A stretch of 64,000 nucleotides of DNA from Micrococcales bacterium (lineage in GTDB: Bacteria > Actinomycetota > Actinomycetes > Actinomycetales > Cellulomonadaceae): NCBI GenBank assembly GCA_009777345.1, contig WRMB01000008.1:16266-80265 (forward strand), in the 5' to 3' direction. The notes beneath the pieces are model-generated. The model saw only the letters and a list, made by a program, of their open reading frames with translations, did not search any database and had not been told where the DNA came from. A program made the position numbers and the translations under genes. Below are positions 1-11,271 of this stretch, in pieces (the stretch's first letter is position 1; each line of letters opens with the position of its first letter).

Positions 1-1641
1 CACCCCGGTGGCACAGCCCCGGGTCGCGACCACCGCGGCGGTCTTCGGACGCGCCAAGGTCGCCGTGCCCACAGCACCGGTCTGGCTCGCAACGCTCCCG
101 CCCGCGCCGACCTCGTCGGCGTCGGCCGGGCGCTCGTCCCGGGCGGGGAAGTACATCAGCACGACCACCTTGAAGTACGCGAACGCGGCCACCGCCGAGG
201 CCAGCACCCCGATGAGGGCCAGCGGCCAGGCCCCGCCGGAGACGGCCGCGGAGAACACCGCGAACTTCCCGACGAAACCAGCCGTCAGCGGGATACCCGC
301 GAACGACAGCAGGAACACCATGAAGCAGGCCCCGATCACCGGGTTGGTGCGGCCCAGACCGGCCCACTGACCCAGCGAAGTAGCCTCGCCGGTCAGCCCG
401 CCGCTCTCCGACCGCTCCCGGACCAGCGCCACCACGGTAAAAGCACCGACCGTGGCCAGCGCGTAGGCCAGCAGGTAGACCAGCACCGCCCAGGGCCCGA
501 CAACCGCCGTCTCGCCCGTCCCCCACCCGGCGGCCACCGCCGTGAGGACGAACCCGGCGTGCGCCACCGACGAGTAGGCCAGCAGACGCTTGATATCGCC
601 CTGCACCAGCACCGCGACCGAGCCGACGACCATCGTCACGATCGCGACGGTCCAGACCAGCACCGACAGGTCCCAGCCCATCCCGGGGAGCATGACGTAG
701 ACCACCCGGACCAGCGCCACGAACGCCGCGACCTTCGTCCCGGCCGCCATGAACCCGGTGACCGGGGTGGGCGCACCCTGGTAGACGTCCGGGGTCCACA
801 GGTGGAACGGCACCGCGCCGACCTTGAAGAACAGGCCGACCATCAGCAGCAGCACACCGACGACCAGCAGCTTGTCCAGTCCGTTCGGCGTCACCGTCGC
901 CGCCGCGATCTCGTCGAAGGTGAGGCTGCCCGTCACGCCGTAGACCAGCGCGGCACCGAAGATGAACAGCGCCGACGCGAACGAGCCGAGCAGGAAGTAC
1001 TTCAGCGACGCCTCCTGCGACTGCAGCCGACGGCGCCGGGCCATACCGGACAGCAGGTACAGCGGCAGCGACAGGACCTCCAGCGCGACGAACATGGTGA
1101 GCAGGTCCGCGGTCGCGCTGAACACCATCATCCCGCCGGTGGCGAACAGCACCAGGGGGTACACCTCGGTCTGCGCCAGCCCGCGGCTGGCGGCCAGCCG
1201 TTCGTACTGCGAGCCCGGCACCGCCGAGACCATCGGGGCGAAGGGGTCTTCTCGCGTCGCTGTCCGGTCGGCCATGACGACCACCGAGAGCAGGGCGACG
1301 ACGACGACGAGGGCCTGCGAGACCAGCGTCAGCCCGTCCACCACCAAGGAGCCCAGCGAGCCGCCGCTCTCGGTCGTCAGCGCGTACAGCGCCCGGCCTC
1401 CCGGCCGCAGCCCAGCCAGGTCCGTGGGGGCGTCGACACCGGAGAGCCGGTGCCACGACCACCCGATGGCCACCAGCGCCCCCACCGTGGCGGCGACGGA
1501 CAGCGCCACCTGGGCGGTACGCCGGGCCACGACCGGCAGGAACGCTTCCAGGAGCACCCCCACGACGGCAGCCCCCAGCACGACGAGGACCGGCGCCACC
1601 AGCGCCCAGTCGACCTGCGGCGTGTCGAAGATCCCAGTCAC
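1..1641 (-). CDS. nuoN: NADH-quinone oxidoreductase subunit N (partial, 3' end outside window)
   Basis: Membrane-arm, antiporter-like subunit of respiratory complex I. The reading frame is open from a GTG at 1641 down to base 1, so about 547 codons are present and the C-terminus is missing. The GTG overlaps the nuoM stop by 4 nt (GTGA), the usual junction in this operon, which decides the start. The translation is a chain of hydrophobic helices, and its place as the last gene after nuoM is the standard nuo order. Identification rests on position plus hydrophobic profile; the distal helices cannot be checked here. Confidence 0.93.
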   Translation of the reverse strand, partial: MTGIFDTPQVDWALVAPVLVVLGAAVVGVLLEAFLPVVARRTAQVALSVAATVGALVAIGWSWHRLSGVDAPTDLAGLRPGGRALYALTTESGGSLGSLVVDGLTLVSQALVVVVALLSVVVMADRTATREDPFAPMVSAVPGSQYERLAASRGLAQTEVYPLVLFATGGMMVFSATADLLTMFVALEVLSLPLYLLSGMARRRRLQSQEASLKYFLLGSFASALFIFGAALVYGVTGSLTFDEIAAATVTPNGLDKLLVVGVLLLMVGLFFKVGAVPFHLWTPDVYQGAPTPVTGFMAAGTKVAAFVALVRVVYVMLPGMGWDLSVLVWTVAIVTMVVGSVAVLVQGDIKRLLAYSSVAHAGFVLTAVAAGWGTGETAVVGPWAVLVYLLAYALATVGAFTVVALVRERSESGGLTGEATSLGQWAGLGRTNPVIGACFMVFLLSFAGIPLTAGFVGKFAVFSAAVSGGAWPLALIGVLASAVAAFAYFKVVVLMYFPARDERPADADEVGAGGSVASQTGAVGTATLARPKTAAVVATRGCATGV

Positions 1642-3230
1642 TTGTCAGCCTCCGCATCCAGGACGTATCGCAACGTCGAGACCGTCTGCTCCGCTGGCGG
1701 GCGGACCAGGTCGAGCGCCGGGCGCGGCCAGAAGCCGAGCACCAGCATGACCGCGATAAGCGGCGCCACCGCCCAGCGTTCGACCGCGCGGACGTCGCGC
1801 AGCCCGGACAGCGGCGGCAGACCACGGCCGTCCTGCTCGTCGGTGCTGTCCGGTACGCCGCCGGTGAAGACCCGCTGGTACAGCCACAGGACGTAGACCG
1901 CAGCCAGCACCACGCCCAGCGAGGCGAAGATCGCCGGCACCGGGTGCTGCGGGAACGTCCCGACCAGCACCAGGAACTCCGAGACGAACGTCGACAGGCC
2001 CGGCAGCGACAGCGCCGAGAGCCCGACCACCAGGAACAGCCCGGCCAGTACCGGGACCACCTTGGCCAGCCCGCCGAAGTCCGCGATCAGCGGCGACCCG
2101 CGCCGCGCCACCAGGAAGCCCACGAGCAGGAACAGCGCACCGGTCGACAGCCCGTGGTTGACCATGTAGAACGACGACCCGGCCACCGCGGTGCCGCCGG
2201 TGTCCGCGGCCAGCGGGAAGATGGCGAAGATACCCAGGACGATGAACCCGAAGTGGGACACCGAGGTGTACGCCACCAGCCGGAACATGTTCTTCTGGCC
2301 GATGGCCAGCAGCGCCCCGTAGATCACCGACACGACCGCCAGCACGATGATCACCGGTGCCGCCCACTGGGAGGCCTCGGGGAACAGCGGCAGGCACAAG
2401 GTGAGCATCCCGAAGGTACCGACCTTGTCCAGCACGCCGACCAGCAGGGCGGACGTCCCGGCCGGGGCCTGCTCGGCGGCGTCCGGCAACCAGGTGTGCA
2501 CCGGGAACATCGGGGCCTTGATCGCGAACGCGACGAAGAACGTGAGGAACAGCCAGCGGCCCTCGGTGATGCTCAGCGGACCGCCGTCACCGATCAGACC
2601 GGTGAGGTTCTCGGTCAGGAACCGGCCCGGCCCGTCCTGGCCGTTGACGCCCAGGTAGACGACGCCGACCAGCATGATCAGACCGCCGACCAGGGAGTAC
2701 AGCAGGAACTTCAGCGCGGCGTGCCGTCGTCGGGACCGATCGCCGCCGTAGCTGCCGATCATGAAGTAGACCGGGATCAGCATGGCCTCGAACAGCAGGT
2801 AGAAGAAGAACACGTCGCGGGCGGCGAACACGCCGACCATGAAGGTCTCCAGCACCAGGGCCAGGGCCAGGTAGCGGCGCAGGTTGTCGGTCACCAGCCC
2901 TTCGGCGCCCTGCTCGCGCCAGGCCGCCAGGACGACCAGCGGCACCAGCAGCACCGACATGACGATCAGCGCCAGCGCCACCCCGTCCACACCGACGGCG
3001 TAGGAGACGCCGAGCGTCGCGATCCACGAGTGCTCTTGCGTCAGCTGATAGGTACCAGCGGCGCTGGTGTCGAACGCGACCACGGCGAGCAGCGCCACGA
3101 CGAGCTCGAGCAGGGCGAAGCCCAGCGCGACGGGACGCGCCCGGCTGCGCAGCGGTGTCGGCGCCCACAGCACGGCGGCACCGACCAGCGGCACCACCAG
3201 CAGGACCGTGAGCCAGGGAAAGTCAGCCAT
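1638..3230 (-). CDS. nuoM: NADH-quinone oxidoreductase subunit M
   Basis: 530-residue Mrp-antiporter-like proton-pumping subunit of complex I, in the cytoplasmic membrane. It is almost entirely transmembrane helices. Family signatures are visible: a conserved Glu in the helix LLFEAMLIPVYFMIG near residue 148, and a segment KAPMFPVHTWLPDA near 238-251 with the conserved Lys and the broken-helix PVHTWLPDAH-type motif of NuoL/M/N. A purine-rich stretch (GAGGAGAGCGAAG) precedes the ATG, 13 nt after nuoL ends; the stop overlaps the nuoN GTG by 4 nt. Length is normal for the family (about 500-550). Confidence 0.97.
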   Translation of the reverse strand: MADFPWLTVLLVVPLVGAAVLWAPTPLRSRARPVALGFALLELVVALLAVVAFDTSAAGTYQLTQEHSWIATLGVSYAVGVDGVALALIVMSVLLVPLVVLAAWREQGAEGLVTDNLRRYLALALVLETFMVGVFAARDVFFFYLLFEAMLIPVYFMIGSYGGDRSRRRHAALKFLLYSLVGGLIMLVGVVYLGVNGQDGPGRFLTENLTGLIGDGGPLSITEGRWLFLTFFVAFAIKAPMFPVHTWLPDAAEQAPAGTSALLVGVLDKVGTFGMLTLCLPLFPEASQWAAPVIIVLAVVSVIYGALLAIGQKNMFRLVAYTSVSHFGFIVLGIFAIFPLAADTGGTAVAGSSFYMVNHGLSTGALFLLVGFLVARRGSPLIADFGGLAKVVPVLAGLFLVVGLSALSLPGLSTFVSEFLVLVGTFPQHPVPAIFASLGVVLAAVYVLWLYQRVFTGGVPDSTDEQDGRGLPPLSGLRDVRAVERWAVAPLIAVMLVLGFWPRPALDLVRPPAEQTVSTLRYVLDAEADK

Positions 3231-3243
3231 CTCTTCGCTCTCC

Positions 3244-5316
3244 TCAGATCTGCACGGCCAGGACGATGACGATGAGCACGACCACGCCGAGCGCCATCGT
3301 CGCGGCGTACTGCCGCACGAAACCGGTCTGCGGCCGTCGGGCCTGGTCGCCGACAGCGACCGCCCCTCGGGCTACACCCTGGACAGCACCGTCCACCACG
3401 GCACCGTCGGTGAACACCAGGGCCCGGGTGGCGTAGGTGCCCGGGATCACCAGCAACCCGTTGTTGACGTGGTCCTGGTACAGGTCGTTGCGGGCGGCCA
3501 CGGTGAGCGGGCTGCCCACCGGCGCGGTGCGCGGTACGACCGTCGACGGGGCGCCGAAGCGGATCCACGCCTGCCAGACGCCGACCGCCACCAGCGCCAA
3601 GGTCACCACGGTGATGACCAGCCAGTGGACCACCGGTTCGTGGTGGGCCACCGGACCGACCGTCGGCGTCAGCCAGTCCGCCAGGTTGGGCCACCAGCCT
3701 GGCCACCAGCTCCACGACGGTTTGAAGACGAAGACAAAACCAAAACCCGCCGACCCGACAGCCAGCGCGATCAGCGGCCAGGTCATCAGGCGCGGCGACT
3801 CGTGCGGATGGGCTTCGGGCTCCCAGCGCGACTTGCCCTCGAAGGTCATGAAGAACAGGCGCGACATGTAGAACGCGGTCAGCCCCGCACCGAGCATGGC
3901 AACCAGGCCGAACACCCACGGCTGCCACGTCTGGCCTTCTTGACGGACGAACGCGGCCTCGATGATCGGGTCCTTGGTGAAGAAACCGGTCAGGAACGGG
4001 AAGCCGATGATCGCCAGCCAGCCGAACGCGAAGGTGGCCCACGTCACCCTCATCTTTGTCGCGAGGTGACCGAACTTGCGCATGTCCGTCTCGTCGCCCA
4101 TGGCGTGCATGACCGACCCGGCACCGAGGAACATCCCGGCCTTGAAGAAGCCGTGGCCGACCAGGTGCACGATCGCGAAGGCGTAGCCGACCGGTCCCAG
4201 CCCGGCGGCCAGCATCATGTACCCGATCTGGGACATGGTCGAGGCGGCCAGGGCCTTCTTGATGTCGTCCTTGGCGCAGCCGACGATCGCCCCGTAGAGC
4301 AGGGTGATCGCACCGACGATCGCCACGGCCAGCCGGGCGTTGGGCGCCAGGTCGAACAGCGGCTGCGAGCGCACGATCAGGTAGACGCCCGCCGTCACCA
4401 TGGTGGCGGCGTGGATGAGCGCCGAGACCGGCGTCGGACCGGCCATCGCGTCGCCCAGCCAGGACTGCAGCGGGAACTGCGCCGACTTGCCGCACGCCGC
4501 CAGCAGCAGCATCAGACCGATGCCGGTGGCCATCGCGGTGGTCAGCCCGCCGCCAGCCACCTGGTCGAACACGCCCAGGTCACCCATGCCCTGGGCCTGC
4601 CCCGGCACGCTCACGAAGTGCAGCGTGCCCAGCTGGGCGAACAGCAGCCCCATGGCGACGATCATGCCCAGGTCGCCGATCCGGTTGGCGACGAAGGCCT
4701 TCTTGGACGCCACCGAGTTCTCCAGCGCCTGGGCCCCGCTGATCTTGTGCCCGCGGTCCACCTCGTGGTTCCAGAACCCGATCAGCAGGTAGGACGCCAG
4801 GCCCACCCCTTCCCAGCCGAAGAACAGCAGCAGGTAGGAGTCGGCCAGCACCAGGGTGAGCATCGCCGCGACGAACAGGTTCAGGTAGGCGAAGAAGCGG
4901 CGCCGGTTGACGTCCTCGGCCATATAGGCCACCGAGTAGATGTGGATGAGCGTCCCGACGAACGTGATGAGCAGCACGAACGTCACCGACAGCGGGTCGA
5001 CCAGCAACCCGAACCGCAGGTTCAGGGCCCCGGCGTCGATCCAGCTGCCGAGGTCGACGTGCTGCACCCGCTCGGCGGTGTCGGCGGTGAGCAGCTGGAC
5101 GGCGATGATCACGCCCATGACGCACGAGGCCGCCGGTGCGATCCACCCGGGCCAGTGGCCCCAGCGGTCGGCGCGACGGCCGAGGAGCAGCAGGACCGCG
5201 GCGGAGGCGGCCGGCAGCAGGATCAGCCACAGAGCGGCCGACGCCGGACCAGAGGCGATCTGGGGCGCCACCGCCTCGGCGCTCGGCGTGGCTGCGGACA
5301 AGGTGAGCGTGGTCAC
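3244..5316 (-). CDS. nuoL: NADH-quinone oxidoreductase subunit L
   Basis: 690-residue distal antiporter-like subunit of complex I with the long C-terminal helix region typical of NuoL. Visible motifs include [18 protein letters not shown] (near 166-183, with the conserved Glu) and [20 protein letters not shown] (near 281-300). The GTG start at 5316 overlaps the nuoK stop by 4 nt. It has a short hydrophilic Ala/Thr-rich N-terminal leader before the first helix. Size and gene order fit actinobacterial NuoL; nothing is missing. Confidence 0.97.
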   Translation of the reverse strand: MTTLTLSAATPSAEAVAPQIASGPASAALWLILLPAASAAVLLLLGRRADRWGHWPGWIAPAASCVMGVIIAVQLLTADTAERVQHVDLGSWIDAGALNLRFGLLVDPLSVTFVLLITFVGTLIHIYSVAYMAEDVNRRRFFAYLNLFVAAMLTLVLADSYLLLFFGWEGVGLASYLLIGFWNHEVDRGHKISGAQALENSVASKKAFVANRIGDLGMIVAMGLLFAQLGTLHFVSVPGQAQGMGDLGVFDQVAGGGLTTAMATGIGLMLLLAACGKSAQFPLQSWLGDAMAGPTPVSALIHAATMVTAGVYLIVRSQPLFDLAPNARLAVAIVGAITLLYGAIVGCAKDDIKKALAASTMSQIGYMMLAAGLGPVGYAFAIVHLVGHGFFKAGMFLGAGSVMHAMGDETDMRKFGHLATKMRVTWATFAFGWLAIIGFPFLTGFFTKDPIIEAAFVRQEGQTWQPWVFGLVAMLGAGLTAFYMSRLFFMTFEGKSRWEPEAHPHESPRLMTWPLIALAVGSAGFGFVFVFKPSWSWWPGWWPNLADWLTPTVGPVAHHEPVVHWLVITVVTLALVAVGVWQAWIRFGAPSTVVPRTAPVGSPLTVAARNDLYQDHVNNGLLVIPGTYATRALVFTDGAVVDGAVQGVARGAVAVGDQARRPQTGFVRQYAATMALGVVVLIVIVLAVQI

Positions 5317-5627
5317 GCGGGGTCCCTCACGTCCTTGAGCAGGTTCACGTCATCGACCGACGCCGAGCGTCGAGTCCGGTAGATCGCGACGATGATCGCC
5401 AGGCCGACCACGACCTCGGCCGCGGCCACGACCATGACGAAGAACGCCAGCACCTGACCGTGCAGGTTGCCGTTGATCCGGGCGAAGGTGACCAGGGCCA
5501 GGTTCGTCGCGTTGAGCATCATCTCGATGCCCATGAAGGCGATGATCGCGTTGCGGCGCACCAGCACCGTGGTCGCACCCACGCTGAACAGGACCGCCGA
5601 CAGCAGCAGGTAGTTCATCAGGCTCAC
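5313..5627 (-). CDS. nuoK: NADH-quinone oxidoreductase subunit K
   Basis: 104-residue, three-helix MrpC-like membrane subunit of complex I. The segment [20 protein letters not shown] carries the conserved Glu (near residue 36) in helix 2; a second Glu follows in [13 protein letters not shown] in helix 3. Both ends overlap neighbours by 4 nt (GTGA with nuoJ and with nuoL), so translation is probably coupled. Length matches the family (about 100). Confidence 0.97.
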   Translation of the reverse strand: MSLMNYLLLSAVLFSVGATTVLVRRNAIIAFMGIEMMLNATNLALVTFARINGNLHGQVLAFFVMVVAAAEVVVGLAIIVAIYRTRRSASVDDVNLLKDVRDPA

Positions 5628-6571
5628 CGGTCCGCCTCCTCACTGGTCGGGTCGGGGTCGCAGTCCGTCTCGGCTGCCTCGATAGCGTCCACCGGGGCGG
5701 CCGCGGGCAGGTCCTCGTCGGCCCAGCCTCCGGCCAGCACCCGGTCGATCCGGGCCGCGTACAGGTCGGCGTCCGCCTCCTGCCCGCGCACCTTGAGCAC
5801 CCGGTTGACCGAGGCCTCCACCGGCTGGCCGTCCGGGCCGAGCGCGGGCACGTCCATCGCGTTGTGCCGGGCGTAGACCCCGGGCGCCGCCAGCGGCGTC
5901 AGCGTGCCGCCGGAGGCCAGGGCTCGCACCCGGTCCTTGACGCGGGTCTTCTGGTCCCGCTTGGGGATCAACCGCTCACGGTGGGTCAGCACCAGGGCGC
6001 CCAGCGCGGCGGTGACCAGCAGGGCCCCGACCACCTCCAGCGCGAAGGCGTAGCTGCCGAACACGATCGCCGCCAGCCCTTGCGGATTGCTCGGCTGACC
6101 GGTGCTGTCCAGCCCCGCCGCCGGGTAGGTCGTGGCGTCCAGGCCCCGCGCCGGCGGGAACGTCGCCGTGACGACCACACCGCCCAGCACCACCAGCAGA
6201 CCCAGCCCGCCGAGCAGGGCGATCCAGCGCTGTCCCTTGATCGTCTCGACCAGGGAGTCCGAGGCGTCCACCCCGACGAGCATCAGCACGAACAGGAACA
6301 GCATCATGATGGCGCCGGTGTAGACGACCACCTGGACCACGCCGAGGAACGGGGCGTCCTGGGCGACGTACAGGAAGGCCAGCGTGATCATGACCGTGAT
6401 CACGGACATGGCTGCGTGCACCGCCTTGCGGGCGAACAGCAGCCCCAGCGAGGCGACGACCATGATCGGCGCCAGCACCCAGAACAGGATCGCCTCGCCG
6501 GTGGATGCCTCGCCCGTGCTGGTCAGCCCTGCGGTCAACGTGGCCGCTGCTGACGACACCATCGCGCTCAC
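5624..6571 (-). CDS. nuoJ: NADH-quinone oxidoreductase subunit J
   Basis: 315-residue membrane subunit of complex I. The GTG at 6571 overlaps the nuoI stop by 4 nt, as at the other junctions, and is preferred over the ATG three codons in. Five hydrophobic helices occupy roughly residues 20-210, including the conserved [21 protein letters not shown] segment whose kinked helix is diagnostic of NuoJ. A hydrophilic C-terminal tail of about 100 residues follows, longer than in E. coli NuoJ (184 aa) but of a kind seen in actinobacteria; its role is unknown. Confidence 0.95.
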   Translation of the reverse strand: MSAMVSSAAATLTAGLTSTGEASTGEAILFWVLAPIMVVASLGLLFARKAVHAAMSVITVMITLAFLYVAQDAPFLGVVQVVVYTGAIMMLFLFVLMLVGVDASDSLVETIKGQRWIALLGGLGLLVVLGGVVVTATFPPARGLDATTYPAAGLDSTGQPSNPQGLAAIVFGSYAFALEVVGALLVTAALGALVLTHRERLIPKRDQKTRVKDRVRALASGGTLTPLAAPGVYARHNAMDVPALGPDGQPVEASVNRVLKVRGQEADADLYAARIDRVLAGGWADEDLPAAAPVDAIEAAETDCDPDPTSEEADR

Positions 6572-7344
6572 CGCGCACCTCCTTCTCGCCGGGCCGCGGC
6601 CGTGGTCCGCTGCTGCGCCGCGCGGGTGGCACCGACCGGCACCGCGGCGGCCAGGCCCTGGGGCGTGCCGTCCGACGACGGGTCGTCGGGACGGTGCTGG
6701 CGCACCCAGGCCCGCTGCGCGTCGGTGGCCTGGTCGACCTCGCCACGGTAGTACTCGGTGTCCTTCGTACCCTCGACCATGGGGTGCGGCGGGGCGAGCA
6801 TCCCCGGCGCCAGGCCGACGAGCAGGTCCTGCTTCTCCCAGATCAGCCCGGCCCGGGTCGGGCCGGCCAGCTCGAAGTCGTTGGTCATGGTCAGCGCCCG
6901 GGTCGGGCAGGCCTCGATGCACATCCCGCACAGGATGCAGCGCAGGTAGTTGATCTGGTAGACGCGGCCGTAGCGCTCTCCCGGCGAGTACTGCTCGTCG
7001 TCGGTGTTGTCGGCCGCCTCGACGTAGATCGCGTCGGCCGGGCAGGCCCAGGCGCACAGCTCGCACCCGATGCACTTCTCCAGCCCGTCCGGGTAGCGGT
7101 TGAGCTGGTGGCGGCCGTGGAACCGGGGTTTGACGTTGGCCGGCTCGCGCGGGTACTCCTCGGTCACCATCGGCTTGAACATATTGCCCAGCGACACCCC
7201 GAACCCGGCGACCGGGGCGAAGAAGCTCGACACGGCGCCACGGCGCGGGATCGCCGAGACGTACGGCGGCATCTGGTCCGGGGTGGGCCCTGCCTGGCCC
7301 GTCCCACCAGTCATCCCAGCAGGAGGGACGTTCTGCTCAGTCAC
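6568..7344 (-). CDS. nuoI: NADH-quinone oxidoreductase subunit I (two 4Fe-4S ferredoxin)
   Basis: 258-residue peripheral-arm subunit carrying iron-sulfur clusters N6a/N6b. Two CxxCxxCxxxC motifs are present: Cys91/94/97/101 ([11 protein letters not shown]) and Cys136/139/142/146 ([11 protein letters not shown]). The core is flanked by a Pro/Gly-rich N-terminus of about 40 residues and an Ala/Arg-rich tail. The GTG start at 7344 lies inside the end of nuoH (8-nt overlap). It passes electrons from NuoG towards the quinone-reducing NuoB/D/H module. Confidence 0.97.
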   Translation of the reverse strand: MTEQNVPPAGMTGGTGQAGPTPDQMPPYVSAIPRRGAVSSFFAPVAGFGVSLGNMFKPMVTEEYPREPANVKPRFHGRHQLNRYPDGLEKCIGCELCAWACPADAIYVEAADNTDDEQYSPGERYGRVYQINYLRCILCGMCIEACPTRALTMTNDFELAGPTRAGLIWEKQDLLVGLAPGMLAPPHPMVEGTKDTEYYRGEVDQATDAQRAWVRQHRPDDPSSDGTPQGLAAAVPVGATRAAQQRTTAAARREGGAR

Positions 7345-8707
7345 GGTCGGTCTCCTCGGTCTGCGCAGCGTCGGACGGTGCAGCGTCGGACGGTGCGGCG
7401 TCGGACGGTCCGTACCCCGCCCCGGCGGCGGCCATGGCCCGCAGCCGACGCGGCGACGGCGGCAGGGTCTGGCCGGGCATCGGCGGCACCGGATAGCCGT
7501 CGGCGTACGGGTCGAACTCGGTATCGGGTTCGGGCGGTGGTGCCTGCTTCTCCGGGACGAGGAACGCCGCGGCCGCGAACAGCAGCAGCACCCCGGCCAG
7601 GACCAGCAGCATCAGCCTGGAGTCGACGTCGGTGAACTCGTCGATCGCGCGGATCGCCGTGACGCCGAACAACCAGGCCAGGGCCGTGGGGATGAGCACC
7701 TTCCAGCCCAGGTTCATGAACTGGTCGTAGCGGAAGCGCAGCAGCGTGCCGCGGACCCAGACGAAGAAGAACATGATCGTCCAGACCTTGAGCAGGAACC
7801 ACAGCAGGCCCCAGTAGCCCGAGTCGGGCACGCCGAGGTAGTTCAGCGGCAGCGGTGTGTGCCAGCCACCGAGGAACAGCGTGGTGGCCACCGCCGAGAC
7901 GTTGAGCATGTTGATGTACTCGGCCAGGTAGAACCAGGCGAACTTCATCGCCGAGTACTCCGTCATGTACCCGGCGACCAGCTCGCCCTCGGCCTCGGGC
8001 AGGTCGAAGGGCAGCCGGTTGACCTCGCCGACCATCGACACCACGTAGAGGATGAAGGCCAGCGGCAGCGCCGCGACGAACCACTGCTCGCGGTACTGGG
8101 CCTCGACGATCTGCGAGGTCGACATCGACCCGGCCAGCACGAACACGCTGACCAGCGACAGCCCCATGGCCAGCTCGTAGCTGATCACCTGGGCGGTGGA
8201 ACGCACCGCGCCCAGCAGGGGGTAGGTCGAGCCCGACGACCAGCCGCCCAGCACCATCCCGTACACCCCGACCGAGGTGCAGGCCAGGATGTACAGCACG
8301 GCGACCGGGAAGTCTGTCATCTGCAGCGGGGTGCGGAAGCCGAAGACCGAGACCTCGCCGGCCATCGGCACGACCGCCAGGGTGAGGAACGAGGCGAACA
8401 CCGCGATCACCGGGGCGACCAGGTAGACCAGCTTGTCGGCCGCCCGGACGCTGATGTCCTCCTTGACCAGCAGCTTGATGGCGTCGGCCGTGCTCTGCAG
8501 CAGCCCGGCCGGGCCGTGCACGTTCGGGCCGGGCCGCAGCTGCATCTTGGCGACCACCTTGCGCTCGAACCAGATCGCCATGATGACGCTGGTCAGCACC
8601 AGGACCATGATGAACACCCCTTTGAGCAGGGGGACCCACCAGTGGTCGTTGCTGAAGTCCGCCCCGCTGTATTCAGCAGCCACAGCCACCGCGACGCTCG
8701 CGCTCAC
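7337..8707 (-). CDS. nuoH: NADH-quinone oxidoreductase subunit H
   Basis: 456-residue membrane subunit that forms the quinone chamber with NuoB and NuoD. The GTG at 8707 overlaps the nuoG stop by 4 nt; the frame stays open further upstream but inside nuoG. Recognisable segments: [16 protein letters not shown] near residue 43 and [21 protein letters not shown] near 235-255, the acidic quinone-binding loop. After the last helix there is an unusual 70-80-residue hydrophilic C-terminal tail ending in a short tandem repeat (APSDA type, encoded by a 15-bp DNA repeat). Confidence 0.96.
   Translation of the reverse strand: MSASVAVAVAAEYSGADFSNDHWWVPLLKGVFIMVLVLTSVIMAIWFERKVVAKMQLRPGPNVHGPAGLLQSTADAIKLLVKEDISVRAADKLVYLVAPVIAVFASFLTLAVVPMAGEVSVFGFRTPLQMTDFPVAVLYILACTSVGVYGMVLGGWSSGSTYPLLGAVRSTAQVISYELAMGLSLVSVFVLAGSMSTSQIVEAQYREQWFVAALPLAFILYVVSMVGEVNRLPFDLPEAEGELVAGYMTEYSAMKFAWFYLAEYINMLNVSAVATTLFLGGWHTPLPLNYLGVPDSGYWGLLWFLLKVWTIMFFFVWVRGTLLRFRYDQFMNLGWKVLIPTALAWLFGVTAIRAIDEFTDVDSRLMLLVLAGVLLLFAAAAFLVPEKQAPPPEPDTEFDPYADGYPVPPMPGQTLPPSPRRLRAMAAAGAGYGPSDAAPSDAAPSDAAQTEETDRD
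7366..7410 (-). repeat. 15-bp tandem repeat, three copies, in the 3' end of nuoH
   Basis: Two identical 15-mers (7366-7380 and 7381-7395, plus-strand cagcgtcggacggtg) and a third copy (7396-7410) with two differences. On the coding strand they encode an Ala-Pro-Ser-Asp-Ala repeat in the NuoH tail. A multiple of three, so copy-number change would not shift frame. Confidence 0.9.
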
Positions 8708-11271
8708 GCCCGCACCTCCTCGTCGGAAACGGTGACCGCGACGATATCGCCGGGCACCGCGGCCAGGGTCTCGTGTACCCGGCAGTCCCGGGCGTTGGTC
8801 GGCAGCCAGACGACGTGGTCGGCCATCTGGTCGACCACCCGGACCGGCACGGTCAGCGCGCCGCGCTTGGTGCTGACCTGGGCCGCGCCGCCGTCGGTCA
8901 GACCGAGCGCGGCGGCGGTGGCCGCGGAGACCAGAGCCGTCGTCCGGCGGGCGGTCCCGGCCAGGAACTCCTCGCCGTCCTGCCCGCGGCCTGCGTCGAG
9001 CAGCAGCCGCCACGACGCCAGCACCGCGTGCCCGGCCTCCACCGTCGGGGCCGCCGCCGGGGCGACGTCCGGCGCGGCCACCCGGGAACCGGACCAGCCG
9101 CCCAGGCGGTCCAGCTCGTCGTGCACCGCGGTCAGCGTGCCCAGGCCCAGCCGGCAGTCCAGCGCGCTGGCCAGCCGGTCGAGCACCCGGTGGTCGGGGA
9201 TCTGGGTCGAGGTCAACGCCTGGGGGAAGGGCCGCGGGCGGCCTTCCCAGGTGACGAAGGTGCCCGGCTTCTCGACCGGTGGGGCCACGGGGAACACCAC
9301 GTCGGCCCGGTCGGTCACCTCCGAGCGCCGCACCTCCAGCGAGACCAGGAAACCGACCTGGTCCAGGGCGTGGCGCACCGCGGCCGGATCGGGCAGGTCG
9401 TCTGGGCACAGGCCGCCGACGACCAGTCCGGCCAGCTCGCCGCCCCAGGCCGCGGCCAGGATCTCGGCCACAGGACGCCCGGTGCGCTGCGGCGCGTCCA
9501 CCGGACCCCAGACCTCGGCGATCTGCGCCCAGGCCGCCGGGTCGGTGACCGGACGGCCACCGGGCAGCAGGTTCGGCAGGGTGCCGGCCTCGATCGCGCC
9601 ACGCTCCCCCGCCCGGCGCGGCACCCAGGCCAGACGGGCCCCGGACCGCCGCGCCAGCCGCAGGGCGGCGGACAGGGCGCCGGGCGCACCGGCCAGCCGC
9701 TCGCCGACCAGGATCACCGCACCGGGTGCGGCCAACCGCTCGGCCACCTGGGCCAGCGTCGCGTCGTCGGCTGGGGTGACGATACCGTCGAGCACCTCCG
9801 CCTCGGTGCCGGGCGCGGCCGGGACCAGCGTGGCCGCCAGGCGCCGGGCGCCGGGGCTGGCGACCGGGGCGACCTGGGTCACGGTCATCGACCCCGCCAG
9901 CACCGGCTGACGCAGCCGCAGGTAGAGGATGCCGCCCTCTTCTTCCGGTTCCAGGCCGACCAGCACGACGTGCGGCGCCGCGACCAGGTCGGCGAACGTC
10001 ACGTCCAAGGTCCGACCAGCCACCTGGTGACCGAGGAACGCGGTCTCCTCGTCGCTGGTCACCCGGGCCCGGTGGTCGACGTCGTTGGTGCCCAGCACCA
10101 CCCGGGCGAACTTGGCGTAGGCGTAGGCGTCCTCCAGGGTGAGCCGCCCGCCGGGCAGCACCCCCACACCACCGGCCGACCGGGCCTGGCGCAGCCCCGC
10201 GGCCGCGGTGTCCAGCGCCTCGACCCAGCTGACCGGGACCAGCTCACCGTCACGACGCACCAGCGGGGTGGTGATCCGGTCGTCGGCGGTCTGCCAGCGG
10301 AAGGCGAAACGGTCCTTGTCGGTCAGCCACTCGGCGTTGACCTGCGGGTCGTCGCCCGCCAGGCGCCGCAGGACCTTGCCCCGGCGGTGGTCGATCCGGA
10401 TCATCGAGCCCATAGCGTCGTGCTCGGCCACCGACGGGGTGGAGACCAGGTCGAACGGCCGCGAGCGGAAGCGGTAGGAGGCCGAGGTCAGCGCACCGAC
10501 CGGGCAGATCTGCACCGTGTTGCCGGAGAAGTACGACGCGAACTGGTGCCCGCTCTCGTCGGCCGCCGCCGGTCCGACCGGGGTGTCCCCGGCGAAGTCC
10601 AGCAGACCGGTGTCGAACCCGCCGATCTGCTGCCGGGCGCCGCGCATCTGCAGGTCGACGAACTTGTCCCCGGAGATCTGCTCGCAGAACCGGGTGCAGC
10701 GCTGGCACAGGATGCACCGTTCGCGGTCCAGCAGGATCTGGGTGGACACGTTGACCGGTTTGACGTAGGTCCGCTTGACGTCGAGCAGCCGCGAGTCGGT
10801 CCGGCCGTTGCTCATCGCCTGGTTCTGCAGCGGGCACTCCCCGCCCTTGTCGCAGATCGGGCAGTCCAGCGGGTGGTTGGCCAGGAGCAGCTCCATCACC
10901 CCGTGCTGGGCCCGGTCCGCCTCGTCCGAGGTCAGCTGGGTCCGCACCTGCATGCCCTCGGTGCACTCGACAGCGCACGACGGCTGCGGCTTGGGCATCT
11001 TCGCCAAGTTGCCGTCGCGGCCCGGCGCCCAGACCTCCACCAGGCACTGTCGGCAGGCCCCGACGGGGGCCAGCAGCGGGTGGTCGCAGAACCGCGGGAT
11101 GGCGATACCCAGCTGTTCGGCCGCCCGGACCACCAGGGTGCCCTTGGGCACGGTGATCGGCAGGCCGTCCACGGTCAGCGTCACCGTGGCAGCCGGGACG
11201 AGCGCGTCCGGCACGGGCGCCGCAGGCACCAGGGGGACGCCAGCCCGCGGGGTGGGCGAGGTGATGGTCAT
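8704..11271 (-). CDS. nuoG: NADH-quinone oxidoreductase subunit G
   Basis: 855-residue iron-sulfur subunit of the peripheral arm. Near the N-terminus lie the 2Fe-2S ligands Cys62, Cys73, Cys76 and Cys99; then His133/Cys137/Cys140/Cys146 for the N5-type 4Fe-4S cluster; then Cys186/189/192 with Cys196 or Cys256 for N4. The CxxCxxxC motif for the off-pathway cluster N7 is not seen after residue 256, so N7 is probably absent. The rest is a molybdopterin-oxidoreductase-like fold without cofactor. The ATG at 11271 overlaps the nuoF stop by 1 nt (TGATG). Confidence 0.97.
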   Translation of the reverse strand: MTITSPTPRAGVPLVPAAPVPDALVPAATVTLTVDGLPITVPKGTLVVRAAEQLGIAIPRFCDHPLLAPVGACRQCLVEVWAPGRDGNLAKMPKPQPSCAVECTEGMQVRTQLTSDEADRAQHGVMELLLANHPLDCPICDKGGECPLQNQAMSNGRTDSRLLDVKRTYVKPVNVSTQILLDRERCILCQRCTRFCEQISGDKFVDLQMRGARQQIGGFDTGLLDFAGDTPVGPAAADESGHQFASYFSGNTVQICPVGALTSASYRFRSRPFDLVSTPSVAEHDAMGSMIRIDHRRGKVLRRLAGDDPQVNAEWLTDKDRFAFRWQTADDRITTPLVRRDGELVPVSWVEALDTAAAGLRQARSAGGVGVLPGGRLTLEDAYAYAKFARVVLGTNDVDHRARVTSDEETAFLGHQVAGRTLDVTFADLVAAPHVVLVGLEPEEEGGILYLRLRQPVLAGSMTVTQVAPVASPGARRLAATLVPAAPGTEAEVLDGIVTPADDATLAQVAERLAAPGAVILVGERLAGAPGALSAALRLARRSGARLAWVPRRAGERGAIEAGTLPNLLPGGRPVTDPAAWAQIAEVWGPVDAPQRTGRPVAEILAAAWGGELAGLVVGGLCPDDLPDPAAVRHALDQVGFLVSLEVRRSEVTDRADVVFPVAPPVEKPGTFVTWEGRPRPFPQALTSTQIPDHRVLDRLASALDCRLGLGTLTAVHDELDRLGGWSGSRVAAPDVAPAAAPTVEAGHAVLASWRLLLDAGRGQDGEEFLAGTARRTTALVSAATAAALGLTDGGAAQVSTKRGALTVPVRVVDQMADHVVWLPTNARDCRVHETLAAVPGDIVAVTVSDEEVRA

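Noticed and set aside
3067..5382. Long open frames on the plus strand opposite nuoL and other nuo genes (up to 771 codons)
   Set aside because: They are rich in Arg, Gln, His and Gly, as expected for the antisense of GC-rich coding DNA, and cover bona fide nuo genes.
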